A stretch of DNA of 64,000 nucleotides from contig JBBPUQ010000010.1 of assembly GCA_038501195.1 (NCBI GenBank), forward strand, positions 141,501 to 205,500, written 5' to 3'. Shown piece by piece: positions 12,738 through 23,224 of this stretch. The notes beneath the pieces were generated by a model that saw only the letters and a list, made by a program, of their open reading frames with translations, was not told the DNA's origin and searched no databases. The position numbers were made by a program, and so were the translations under genes. The number at the start of each line of letters is the position of its first letter. Within the stretch, counting starts at the first letter, position 1. This stretch comes from Nemania diffusa. Taxonomy: Eukaryota > Ascomycota > Sordariomycetes > Xylariales > Xylariaceae.

Positions 12738-15164
12738 TAACACTCTTGGCACTATTACTATCTCTCACTACTTCTTATAGGTCCTCTCGGGATTTTATTC
12801 TGGCGTCTTTTCCTCGTGTAATGGCACGACTATAAGTCATGAGGTGGCACAAGAGCCGACGAGTTCGAGCCGATCCCAGCAGCGGCGGCTTATGGTCGTC
12901 ACACAACAGCCACTCGGAAGATTGGTGTAATGGGCTTTCTGGAGACCAAGCCTGGTACCCCGTGACCACTTACGAGTAGACAACTCAACCGTAAGAGCCT
13001 AGAGTGATAATACGAAACAGCCGCACCGTTAGGATAGCTTTTCACCCCCATCTCCTGACTTTTACGACGCAAAATATATGTCCAATAGTTTCGAGTAAAC
13101 CAATATCGAGCTTTACTACGCTCACCATAACGGTTGCCGTGGTGAGTGTTCTCTACCCGAGATGAATCTAGGCTCATATATCTAAGGATTTACAATAGTC
13201 AAATAGACTAGCGGCAATGATTCAAACACCCCTAGTACGTAGTGTATGTACCGAAGCTTTATCATGGAATTGGCTATTTTAGTATCGTTATATACAAGCA
13301 AGTAGCGGATCTAGTCAGCCTCTAATGCCACACATGTTCGAGACGCCCTAAAATTATCGTTTGGGATTCTAGGATAGTTGCTATGAATACCTTGTGGCCG
13401 ATGGCTCGTACTACGGTCAGCCCCAGCTAAAAGAGTAGTAAGTCTGGAGTTGGTCGTACTTACGCTCATGGTCGTCGTTTGGGAAAGTTGTATTAGAGCA
13501 GATAACTTGATTTGAAACGAAAATGACCGTTAGTAGAATGAGTATCCTGTAGATAAAGTTTCGAAGCTACATCTAATCAGGTAAATAAGTGATTATAATT
13601 GATGTTAGCCATGAAGGCAACCGTAAGTATGGAGATGGAGTAGAGCCAAATGTTGTATCCTGCTGTGCTATATGCTAGACCGTTGTTGCATCTAGCACTT
13701 GGGGGTTTAGAGCACGCTATAAAGAGTGCGCATTCGAACTCCAGCACGCCAGGGCAGCAGGCTGCCTTCATGCATACAACACGGTTGTGACACCTTAGCT
13801 ATTCAAGCATTGGCGCGTGACGTATCGTCGTAGCCGGTATCGTCGTAGCCGTGCCAAAGTCCTTTCTAGCCTCCAGGGGTGCCAACCCAATATTGACGCT
13901 ACGGAATCAGATCCTGTAAATAGGTGTAGGCTTTTCGATGCAGCAAGTTTATGCAAGCTAGCTAGGCTGGTCGATTTATGCCGGTCTTGTGTGTTGTCCT
14001 CGCTAGGGTAAGACAAAGAAAGGATAGAGGCTGCTGTAACTGCGGATGTCAAAGCTGATTCGCTTTAATCTGACATGCAGCGAGCCCTGCCGAAAACAGT
14101 CGGATTACAAGGGGGAGTGCAAAGCCCCATGTAACAGATTACCTATACGTAGGTAGCGTATACGGTAGTGTAGAGGACACTAACCTAGCAGGTTTCATTT
14201 GATACCAAAATAACTTGTAGGCGGCAAAGCCAGTCGAGAAGCTACTAGTAGTAGGTATATCATCAACTTGATAATTTCCCGATAGCTTGCTCTCGAGTTA
14301 TTTCCCGTTCCATTTAAGGCACCTGATCCCAACGCAGATCTCCCGTCAAATGACCACTGACAGCAGGTAAGCCTAGAGTCGGTGAAGTGGTTTCAATTCC
14401 ATTGGTTTTAAGAACGGAAATTCCTCTTGGATGTTCTCGTAGGATTTCGCCCCCACGAACCCCCGCTCAAGCCCAAGGCCTAACAGTGCCAACAAATTGC
14501 CAAGATGTGGAGTGACATGAGCGTATAGACCGGCAGACTCGGTGGTAAAATGTACTGGCGATAGAAGTTTATGGGTAGGTGCCGTCACATTCCAGCGAAC
14601 CTGAGTTATGTACAATAAACTGTGTGTATGGTCTATTGCCCCCTCCCCTCCCCTCCCCCTTCTAAAGGAAGAACCCGCCTCAACTCCGGGCCATACGGGG
14701 CACGGTCTTTATGAGAGAAGTCTATCGCCCTCGGTTGAAGACTGGTAGAAATGCAATGCATGTGGGGAATTTGGAGCATCTAGGTATATGTTGCATTTTG
14801 CAGTGCCTGTGCCCAAAACCCTTTTCTGTTAAGAGCACATAAGATTGATTTAGTCTTAGATCGCGACTTTTGCATAATATCAATCGCCCTAACATTGAAG
14901 GGCGTCTTGTAGCCGTGTCATCGGTTTACGACTTTTGATCGTATAAGTAATAGGAAGCCAATTCGTTGAGCTGGTATCACTAGCAAAGGAGGTGCTCTAG
15001 GCCTCTTGAAAAGAACCATGTGGTGTAAACTCAACCACTCATTCTTGTGATGTGCGGTTGGCCTCTGTGACAGCTGATTATTGCTGCTAAGTTAGTCTAG
15101 AAGGTGTTCACGAACCCAATCTTGACGAACCATATTTCTGATCGGATATTGGACTGTATATAGA

Positions 15165-16841
15165 TCATACCGGTTGCCAGATCTCACTATACCTGGCCCA
15201 TTTTTGGAAACCTTAGCCGTTAGTAATGGAGACATATGTATACTCATAGGTCTGCTCACCCATTGATTGGAACCCTTCGTCGCCACCTTTAATGGCATCA
15301 AGATATATGCGCTTCATACCCTGTTCCCGTAGAACAGTGATGCAGGCATCAAGAAGCCTGATCATAACAGTATCCTTGCTGCTTGTCATCGAGCCATTGT
15401 CATCTACCATTCGAGTCAGCTCTTTGCTTTCAACCATTTATGATGCATATAACCAACCTGCAATACATATACAGGTCACACCTCCCACGTCAAGACCAAT
15501 CGTCTTAGCCCAGGGAAGATCCAATGCTAACGAGCTACCGCTATTAGGCGTATAAACCAACGCAGCGGCGACGATCCGTGATCGGTCTAATCCTAAGATG
15601 ATGTCGCCCAACCGCCCGTCATGGGCGACATTCATATACTGATCGTACCAGCCCGTATAGTCCTTGCGAGCCGTCTCTCTCTCAATAAAGTCGGATACAG
15701 GTTCAAAATCGTCGAAATTAGCTTGGCGAAAAACTAAACCGGGAGGGACAGTTGAAAATCCTCCATTCGGCCAGTCTTCAATTTTGAGCAACCAGTCGCA
15801 GATGTATTGTCCTCGCCCGGGGCCAGTTCTATCCATAGGCCAACCGCGCCTCTGAAACCAGTCTTCCGAGGAGAAACCCGTCGGTATGCCGCTTAACAGA
15901 CGTGGGTATGTCGACCCTAACCTAAGCCGATCTACGCCCCGAATTCTCTTTAATTGCCTTACCGCGTGATCGTAAAGACTCCTCCCCACTCCTCGCCTCC
16001 TATACGGAGACTTCACTATAATCATAGCAAGCGACCCAATCAGTCGCTCTCCAGCTTTGTCAACAAATGTAGTGTAGGTTGCACAAAATCCTATTATCTC
16101 ACGCGTTTCCGGGAGTCTGACGACAAAATGCATAGCATATCCATCCCGCTGGAGCAAATTTCGTAAGGGAAACTCAGCAAGGTGAAATTGGTCAGGTAAG
16201 CAGTGATTCCAGAGGTCATACACCGGTGCAACGTCGAGTCCATCCCATTCCTCTGGCGGCCAATGCTCCGGTGGCATAATCAGCTCCTGAACCTTTACAC
16301 CGCCTGTACCAGTTCCCGCAGATTCACCAAAAAGAACGGCCGCTGCTGTACGAAGATCTGATGAAGAATATCCAGATAACTGTACGATGGTCGGAAAGCT
16401 AGCTTCCATGGGCCCGATATCGTGAACATTCCCACACGCAACAATAATGTGAGGTTTTTCGACTTCAATAGTCCGAGAGACGTCGGCAATCTCGGCCTGC
16501 GACGATTGCCGGGCATTTGGTGGACCTGAAATAACAAAGATGACCGCCTTCGCCCGCTTTATGAAACTAACATGCGTTTCCGTAATCCCGTTCCGTGCAG
16601 TGTACGGGACATGCCGAACCCAAGGATGCCTAGCGGCCAGCGCTCGACCAAATGGCTCAAAAGGGTCACTGCCATTCTGTTCGTGAGGCGTGACGACCGG
16701 TGTCAGAAGTAGTACAATGTCACCTTCTCCGAGGATCCTGGTGAGGGGAATACAAGCCTGGTAATTTCGAACTACTGTCACCTGGGGTTGACGAGGACCT
16801 CCACGATTTCCAGGCGTCAAGGCAGATTGACCTGAAATCAT
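15165..16841 (-). CDS. GNAT-domain protein resembling the C-terminal half of fungal GH3 beta-N-acetylglucosaminidase
   Basis: Inferred exons 16841-15458, 15403-15260 and 15211-15165 give 524 aa. Residues ~20-165 resemble the alpha/beta domain that follows the catalytic barrel in GH3 enzymes ('VTVVRN' ... 'IVLLLTPVVTP'). Residues ~190-400 form a GNAT acetyltransferase domain with the acetyl-CoA loop 'RRRGVGRSLYDHA' near residue 283. The tail has 'DTVMIRLLDAC' and 'GGDEGFQSMG'. In the fungal family I recall, these parts follow an N-terminal GH3 barrel. Here the frame is closed by TGA eight codons upstream of the ATG, and no barrel is visible in the next 2.8 kb. It is therefore either a genuine short form or a 5'-truncated gene. 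The first intron (15457-15404, 54 nt, donor GTTGGT, branch GCTGAC) removes an in-frame TAA; the second (15259-15212) has GTGAGC and ACTAAC signals. The GNAT domain is secure; the GH3 relationship is inference. Confidence 0.8.
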
Positions 16842-17949
16842 TTCCGGGGGGCGATAATTGTTTCAAGAGTCCCCCTACCTCCATGAAACAAGCCTTCTGC
16901 CAAGATAGGTCAGCTCGAGGAAAGTAAAGTTAATAAAGCTAGTTAAATGCAGCCCAGGGTTCAGAACTCACAAAAGACACCGATGAAGAAGAAGCTACGA
17001 TGTAAGCATCGTCAAATTAACTTCTTCGTTACATAGACTGTGAAAGGGGGGTGCTTAGGTAGTAGGCAGTTTGATACACGCCGTTGGGACTCGGCTGGAA
17101 ACAGATGCACTGCCTAGTCTCAGAACCAGGATCTCACCTGTTTGAGGTCCTGGGGTGATTTGGAGAAGGCGGGTGGGTGAATGGGTGATGGTATATACTA
17201 GATGGATGATCGACAACAAGATCTGGTGTTATAGGGCCGGCCGCGCTTAGGGGGCGAAAGTCTACCCTAATTTAGACAGCTTGCTTTCCACAAGGGAGTG
17301 GCCGACGCGGGAGGAGAGCGCTACGTTACGGTAGGTAACTCTTAACGATTAGAAAGGCTAATTAGCACGATGGGATCTGAAAAACCCCGGTCCCAAGTCT
17401 CGATAGAAAAGCGGGATGTTGTCGACTATAGCAGGCAACAAAAGGCGCCCCGTCATTCGTATATGGGAAAGTTGTGGGAGTAGAATGGATTAGAAATTGA
17501 CCAAGGCCCTATTCGGCCAATTTTCATCAGTGAATCGTGCCAATATTGTCAAACCAAGTGACAATAAGACGACCGGACAGGGTATCTAGCTAAAATAGAG
17601 GTGCTTACTCCAGGAGTGGAGTCCGGGAAGAGTCAAGTCCACTGGGCGTGCAAGCACACAATTGGTACCACAATTCACTTTCGCCGCAAGCATGGTTACG
17701 CAGGAACTCCAGCTAGGGCAGCCCGAGGGTAGAAGGTGTGATGATAATACAGTCTATGTTGCACACGCTTTGCATGGTTAATGAAACAAGGGAAGAACAG
17801 CCGGTCCTCTCTGTCCGTCAGAGCTGGAAGAGGCTTTTCCCAGTCAGCTATGCAGCCCCAGCACATGCGGCGGGCTTGCGTGTATGTAGAGTGGCAGAGC
17901 TCGGCGAATTCCCATATATTCTAAAGATATCTCTGTGTAGCCTAGATAC

Positions 17950-18062
17950 ACAGGTCAAGTCAAGTCAGGTCGAGCCAAGTCAGGTTAGGCGGGGTAGTAG
18001 GGCAAGGCAGCGCCAGGGCAGGACAGGATCGGACAGCACAGGGCAGGACGGGCAGGGCACAG
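17950..18062. repeat. Degenerate AAGTC / GGGCA pentamer repeat tract
   Basis: The tract starts with variants of CAAGT/CAGGT and drifts into GGGCAGGACAG-type units, all about 5 nt long. It looks like a decayed simple-sequence array. It lies inside a chance ORF (17738-18136, +) that I do not accept as a gene. Confidence 0.6.
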
Positions 18063-18840
18063 AAAACGGGATACGGGAAACACATGCTGATGGCATGTCA
18101 GTTGGTCAATCAGTATATTACCGACTGCATAGGTAGGTTCCTAGGTCCATACCTCGGTCGCGTAAGTACCATCGGTAGCGTGGGTCGCATAGCTCGATGG
18201 GACCTTGAAGACAACCCTCGAAGCGTGAGAACCACTTGAAGTCAAGTTGCACAACAACTCACAGACACGGAGGGTCACAATGCTGAGTGATTTGTCGGCA
18301 TCAAGTACCCATGCATCGACTTTCTCACCAGAGCCCGCGCTCTACTGTACTTTATATGTAGGCTGACAACCCCGTGCATTCTTATAGGTGGTAGGTCGAC
18401 AGAGACGATGGACCGCGGAGGAATGAAGGAAAAGGGAAAAGTGAGAAGGTGGTAACACAAACCCCTCTTATCCTGACACTCGTCAGGGTACCTAATTATT
18501 ACCGGTCAGGTTTGGGTCGGCCGAGCGCCCGGAACATCCCTCATGTCCATGGATGGAGGTTGGAGGATGGAGAATAGACGACAATGGAGAGGGAATGGAG
18601 ATGGTGTGTGTTGGAGTGTAGGTAGGTAGCAGGCGTCTAGGGGACTATACTCTTCCCGCTTTGTGCTTTCCGTTTTCTTAATTCTTCTACTTACTTTGGT
18701 GGAATGGACAACTGCTTGTGGGATAGTGGGATGCACACCGAGATGGTTAGCAACTGCCGGGTAGACCGTTAAGTTTGGGTATGAGACACCTACATAGGTA
18801 GCTGCATAAAGCCCTGATGTCGTAGTCCAAGGATCACGGA

Positions 18841-18880
18841 GTAGGAGGTACCTAGGTAGGTACCTACTGTATGTAGGTAC
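18841..18880. repeat. Palindromic GGTACCTAGGTAGGTACC cluster
   Basis: Overlapping inverted repeats of the word TAGGTACCTA. Similar words recur at 3701-3722, 27605-27630, 33994-34175, 40811-40890 and 44526-44545, always outside predicted exons. Confidence 0.75.
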
Positions 18881-19685
18881 TGCAACACTTCAACTCGCCC
18901 TTACTCCAGCAAGGTCAGCACGATACCTAGGTTAGGTACCTGGTATATGTCCCCATGTGGTAAACATTCCTACCTGATGGGAGATTGTCTACCCATCTTG
19001 CCTAGACAAGCAGGTGCCTTACCTACATAGGTAACTGTCTGGGGAGACGTAAGTATCATAATTAGGTAAGCAGAGAGGTGGATAGGTAAACACTTAATAC
19101 ATTATGTAGGTATTCCTGATTTGTAGTAGAGGCTTATGAGTATCTAAAGTAATTAGTAGTACAACTATACCTCAATGTTGAACTTTAGAGCTTGCCCAAG
19201 CCGATAAGTAATTATGTACCCAGGCATCTGTATTACAGCGGCTAGGAACATAAGGTAGTCCACCAGGCCAAATCATTTGATTAATTGATAAAGCAACCGT
19301 AATACATGTTACTCTGTAGGTACCTAGGGTATCTAGGTATAATTATCCCCTAGCAGTAAAAAATAACTACCAAAGTAGAAATATCTATTTTATATATTAT
19401 TTAAGCAATCTAGCAAAGTTGCTAGGTACATACTGAATTTGGAGTATATCAGGTACTCTGTACCGTGTGAGAGGAGGTACTTTGGTATATCGGGTCCACT
19501 TTACCACAAACATGGAACGCGCTTGTTAGGACTGGCAAGGCGCGTCAAATCGATAATATCACCTAGCTACATGTACCTACGCAGTATGTAAATGAATGCC
19601 GAAGGGCACGCAATCTCCAAAGCCAATATCTTCTCTGTCGTGCATGTCTAGCTCAGTGCGCATTCGCTAATCGTTTGTCGCCATT

Positions 19686-22194
19686 ATGTCAGCGTTCCTG
19701 AATACAGGACACGGCGGATCAGGAGAGGCGCAGGGGCGAGCCTTGGATAGAACCGGAGCCAGCTCAAATCCCCTTGACACATCACCAGAAATGCAAGAGC
19801 TACTATCAGATGTGCTTCAAGGTATGCTGTACCCTCTCCCAACTTCGTGATCACCACTAATCTAAGAAGCATCGAAACTGCCGGCAAAGCAACGAGGGAC
19901 AAGCATCAAACCAGCAATTGACCAATTGGGGTCGTTGGCTTATGATCAAGGTCTCCTGCCGGCCGACTTGAACGTGTTAATCGACTTGGTTACTTCGCCG
20001 AGTTTTCTTGATCAAGCCAGCCTTGCTGCTATTATCAGGAACTTGTATCCTGCAACCTCTGTGGGTGGTGATCTCATCATTAAGGTTATAGGATGTCTCG
20101 GTCACGGCAAGCTAAAGCCATCTCTCACTGTCCAAGCTGCTTTATTAAAGTGGCTTATCATGGTTCAACACGTAGCCGAGAACCGCGATCACTTGTTGCA
20201 AACATATCCTGTCCTATTCAATCTACTCGACACCGCTGCACTCCGGTAAGTCTTGTTATATTGAGAGCCGACTTTTCGTAACTTATATCGCTAGGACATA
20301 TGCATGCCACTTACTAGCACTCACAACACGTCGTCGCCATGTTCGCCCTCACAGAATCCAAGCACTGTGAGTATTGGCACTGCCACTTTTTCCAACTTCT
20401 TACTAACCGACTCGTAGTCTATTGTTGTCTAGAAAAACTGGCAGTGATCCAGCACTCATAGGTCTGCTAAGAGTTTACAAAGACTACTATCCCGAAATCA
20501 TCGTCGGCGACGCAACGCGAGGCAAAGCATCAGCTTTTAATGTCCGTGTGTAGAAACTCGTTAGTTTCATGCATGATCGCTAACTAGAGTTAGCATCCAG
20601 ATGCGCAATGGCGGGAAAGGGTAGACGAGATTCAACGAGCCCACGCACAACGACGTGCCTCTCGGTCAGAAACGCCGCTAGATGCCTTTAGGGTTGCGCG
20701 TCGTAGATTGATCGGGGCAAAGGATCTAACAATCCCTGAAGTTCATACATCCCATGCCACGGAGGTTAGTCACTCTCGCATTGATTATGACGAGTTATTA
20801 CTCTTAGTTAACCTACTCAGAGCTCCATTACGCTTGAGGAAATCGAGAGTGTCGATGGGTTCGTGAAGAACCTGGAAAAGATTGAATTACCGAACCAATT
20901 GATTGCAATTCTTGGCGATCCCTTACTCCAAAAGCTTCTATTCTTGCGGCCACAAGCCCAAGCGCATATACGCGCATGCAACTGGCTCACTTCATGCACA
21001 CAAGACATGATGGCGGCAGATTCCGAAGTTCATCTTATAGATATTTTAAGCACTCTAAAGTATTATGTCACGGCTACTAAAGTATGGTCAATTTAACTCT
21101 TTTCCAGAGTGCGACTAACATCTACCAGGCCCTTCCTCCGATCTTTCTTGCTTTTCTAAGAGAACTTATAAATACATGGGATGGGATTGAGGGAAGAGAG
21201 CTAATACTCGACATATTGACTTACACGCCGCTAGCGGACTTTCGAGGTATGAGGCTCTACGATAAAGTCTTGACGCTCAGACTGACTAGGTATAGAGCTA
21301 GAAACCAATATTTTTCGAATTCTTGAACAAAGAATACTAGATGGAACGCCACATTCTCAGCTCCAAATACTGGGATTTTATATCTCCCTGTTGCGACAAT
21401 GGATAGTACACTGGGTGTCGTCAGATAAAAAGCTTTCAGAAGCATCCGAAGCCGCCGCTCGCCTCGTTGCACACGTCAATAATTTATGTCTAACCCTCCT
21501 TCAGACATCGCCCAGCATGTCGACGCATGGCAATATTTTGGATTTCTACTACCAGACATCTTCTCTAGCTTCCGATGTCCACCTTCTTACACATACGCAA
21601 GTCGCTGCCGTGCCACCAGCGACACTGCTCTACAATTTGTTTTTCACCCCCTCTCCATTAATCGCGTCCCGCGTGTGTTCCGTTGTTGCTAAATATAAAG
21701 AAGAGTTCCAAATTGCGATAGATGTAGCAAACATCAACTACACACCTAAGCATATTTCTGAATTCAACGGCTTTCTAATGGACATCTGCAACTGTTTATG
21801 GCGGCAGCGCGCTCTAAGTGACGAAGACGTTAACGCAAAGGGATGCATCATTTCTCGGCCCCTAGTCAAGGATCTATCATCATACATTGCTACTCTATCC
21901 ATGGGTGGTTCTCTTGCGAGTCTATTCTCACTATCCTACTCGCCCATTTTCAGTCTGTTTGCGATATCCTTTCTGCGAGAGCTGGAGGATGAAGCAGAAG
22001 AACAAGAGGGACTCAATATCAAGCATGCTGGCCCTGTTACAAAGGCCACTTTGAGGATGCTTGCTGATCGAGGTGGTATAAATGTGTCATGGGACGACTA
22101 TCGTCGTGGCGTCCTGGGCTATCTGGAACACCGCGGGATGGACGGGGTTGAGCACTTGTTGTCTATTACGATAGGAACTCTGCGACGGAAGTAG
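19686..22194 (+). CDS. mis6: Centromere protein Mis6 / CENP-I homologue, 8 exons
   Basis: Inner-kinetochore (CCAN/Ctf19-type) protein; in fission yeast Mis6 is needed for centromeric CENP-A and faithful segregation. Inferred exons: 19686-19821, 19870-20245, 20295-20366, 20418-20541, 20594-20764, 20821-21081, 21129-21246, 21296-22194, total 718 aa, in the usual Mis6/CENP-I range (about 670-760 aa). Family-like stretches include 'NLYPATSVGGDLIIKVIGCLGHGKLKPS' (residues ~90-115), 'QAALLKWL', 'LLALTTRRRHVRPHRIQALL', 'VRRLIGAKDL'-type basic segment, 'RELILDILTYTPL', and 'LGFYISLLRQWIVHW'. The C-terminus carries 'VSWDDYRRGVLGYLEHRG'. Introns are 47-56 nt with GTATGC/GTAAGT/GTGAGT donors. The intron after 'GKASAFN' is uncertain: the donor could be GTCCGT at 20542 or GTGTGT at 20546 (paired with an acceptor 7 nt further on), changing one residue. 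Family assignment is by eye and moderately strong. Confidence 0.85.
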
Positions 22195-23224
22195 CCTATT
22201 CGTTGGGCTTTTACGCTCTCTCCATTCTGTAACAGACAATCCTTCATCGTAATATGGTCGGCTTGAAAACAAGACGCAATGTAGTAGCGAATTATCACAA
22301 GCAGCGCTCCTAGCAACACCACGTCGCTATCGATGACCCCGGCGTACCTTGGTCAACCAGCCTATGACCAGAGAATACCCATCACAGACCATCACAGTTT
22401 AGAGAGTGTGGCATAAGCTTACCGGTCACGACTCCGCGCCGCAATATGAGTATCTTATTTCATTATCTTGTCAAGTTTTCTCGTCTAACAATTTTAATCT
22501 CCCCGCTAGAAAATGAAATTATGGTTAAGATGGAAAGGAACTTGAATCCCAAAAACGGCTCCCCCATCCTTGCAATCTCGGTCGTCGTGAATGCGCCACA
22601 CACTGGCGGTCATTTGCCTCCCGTCGTACCGATCTATACTCATAATTATTAATGGCTAGCTAGCGAGTGAATGCTAGCAAAATTCGGGTCATCAAAGAAC
22701 CGGGGGAAGGATTAATTCAATCTGCAAAGCCAAAGGTTCAGCCCCGGCTTAACGCAGGTTAAGGATTCGCTATCTCTTAAACTAGCCCCGCAAATTGTTG
22801 GGTTTCCAGCTACCTCGCCAGGACAATGACCAGCTTGAGCTACTGCCCTCGTGTGGCAATGCAATTCACGAAAAAAATACTCTTGTCCGATCGAAATGTT
22901 TCTTTTGATTCATATGATTTCCAACACGGCCTTTTTTCTATCTTGCGCCAACTGGCCGTTGTTGAAAGGGTATCTTGAGAATACCGTAGATACAGTCCAA
23001 GACGGATGATGAAAACCGCTTCCCTCTCCCCCCAAAAAACCACTCATGACCGTGTTGAAGCAACCGACGCCCGCAAACGCAAGTTAAGTGCAGTCGCCTA
23101 ACGCCTTGTTATGCCATCTATGCGAAACTAAATAGCTCTCTCGCCATAGCTACCTACAGCTCTATTTTCGTAGTGCTTAAGTCAACCTGCAAAGCCTCCA
23201 AGCTCAAGCTACGTCTAAGCGATG
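22195..23224. other. Convergent intergenic region between MIS6 and CAF16
   Basis: About 1 kb between two 3' ends (MIS6 + and CAF16 -). I see no gene: only short frames overlapping on both strands. It would hold both terminators and 3' UTRs. Confidence 0.55.

Larger units (their letters stand above)
10309..15164. other. Gene-poor intergenic region (4.9 kb)
   Basis: No ORF here has a recognisable domain or a credible intron-exon chain; the longest, 11478-11879 (+, 133 aa), has no family resemblance. Local features are a GT microsatellite at about 11616-11631, tandem GCCTC at about 11906-11923, an A/T-rich AATAAT stretch at 11945-11996, a CAT microsatellite at 12702-12737 and a CCCCT-rich tract at 14640-14662. 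It contains the 3' flanks of TSC2 (+) and of the GNAT gene (-), which converge here. Confidence 0.55.
16842..19685. other. Intergenic region upstream of the GNAT gene and of MIS6
   Basis: About 2.8 kb with no credible gene. It includes a degenerate pentamer-rich tract (17950-18062) and a dense cluster of TAGGTACCTA-like words around 18780-19090. I looked on the minus strand for remnants of a GH3 catalytic domain 5' of the GNAT gene and saw none. Confidence 0.55.

Noticed and set aside
13665..13757. Possible tRNA suggested by ATTCGAACTCC near 13732
   Set aside because: No A-box or acceptor stem can be paired around it. A similar weak hint near 30290 on the minus strand (GGTTCAAGTCT) also lacks a cloverleaf.
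16855..16890. GGTAGGGGGACTC shared between the 5' flank of the GNAT gene and CAF16 intron 3
   Set aside because: A 13-nt match is expected by chance many times within 64 kb, and the flanking bases do not align.
17738..18136. 132-aa + strand frame
   Set aside because: It runs through the degenerate pentamer repeat tract, and its Gln/Gly/Arg-rich part is simply the repeat translated.
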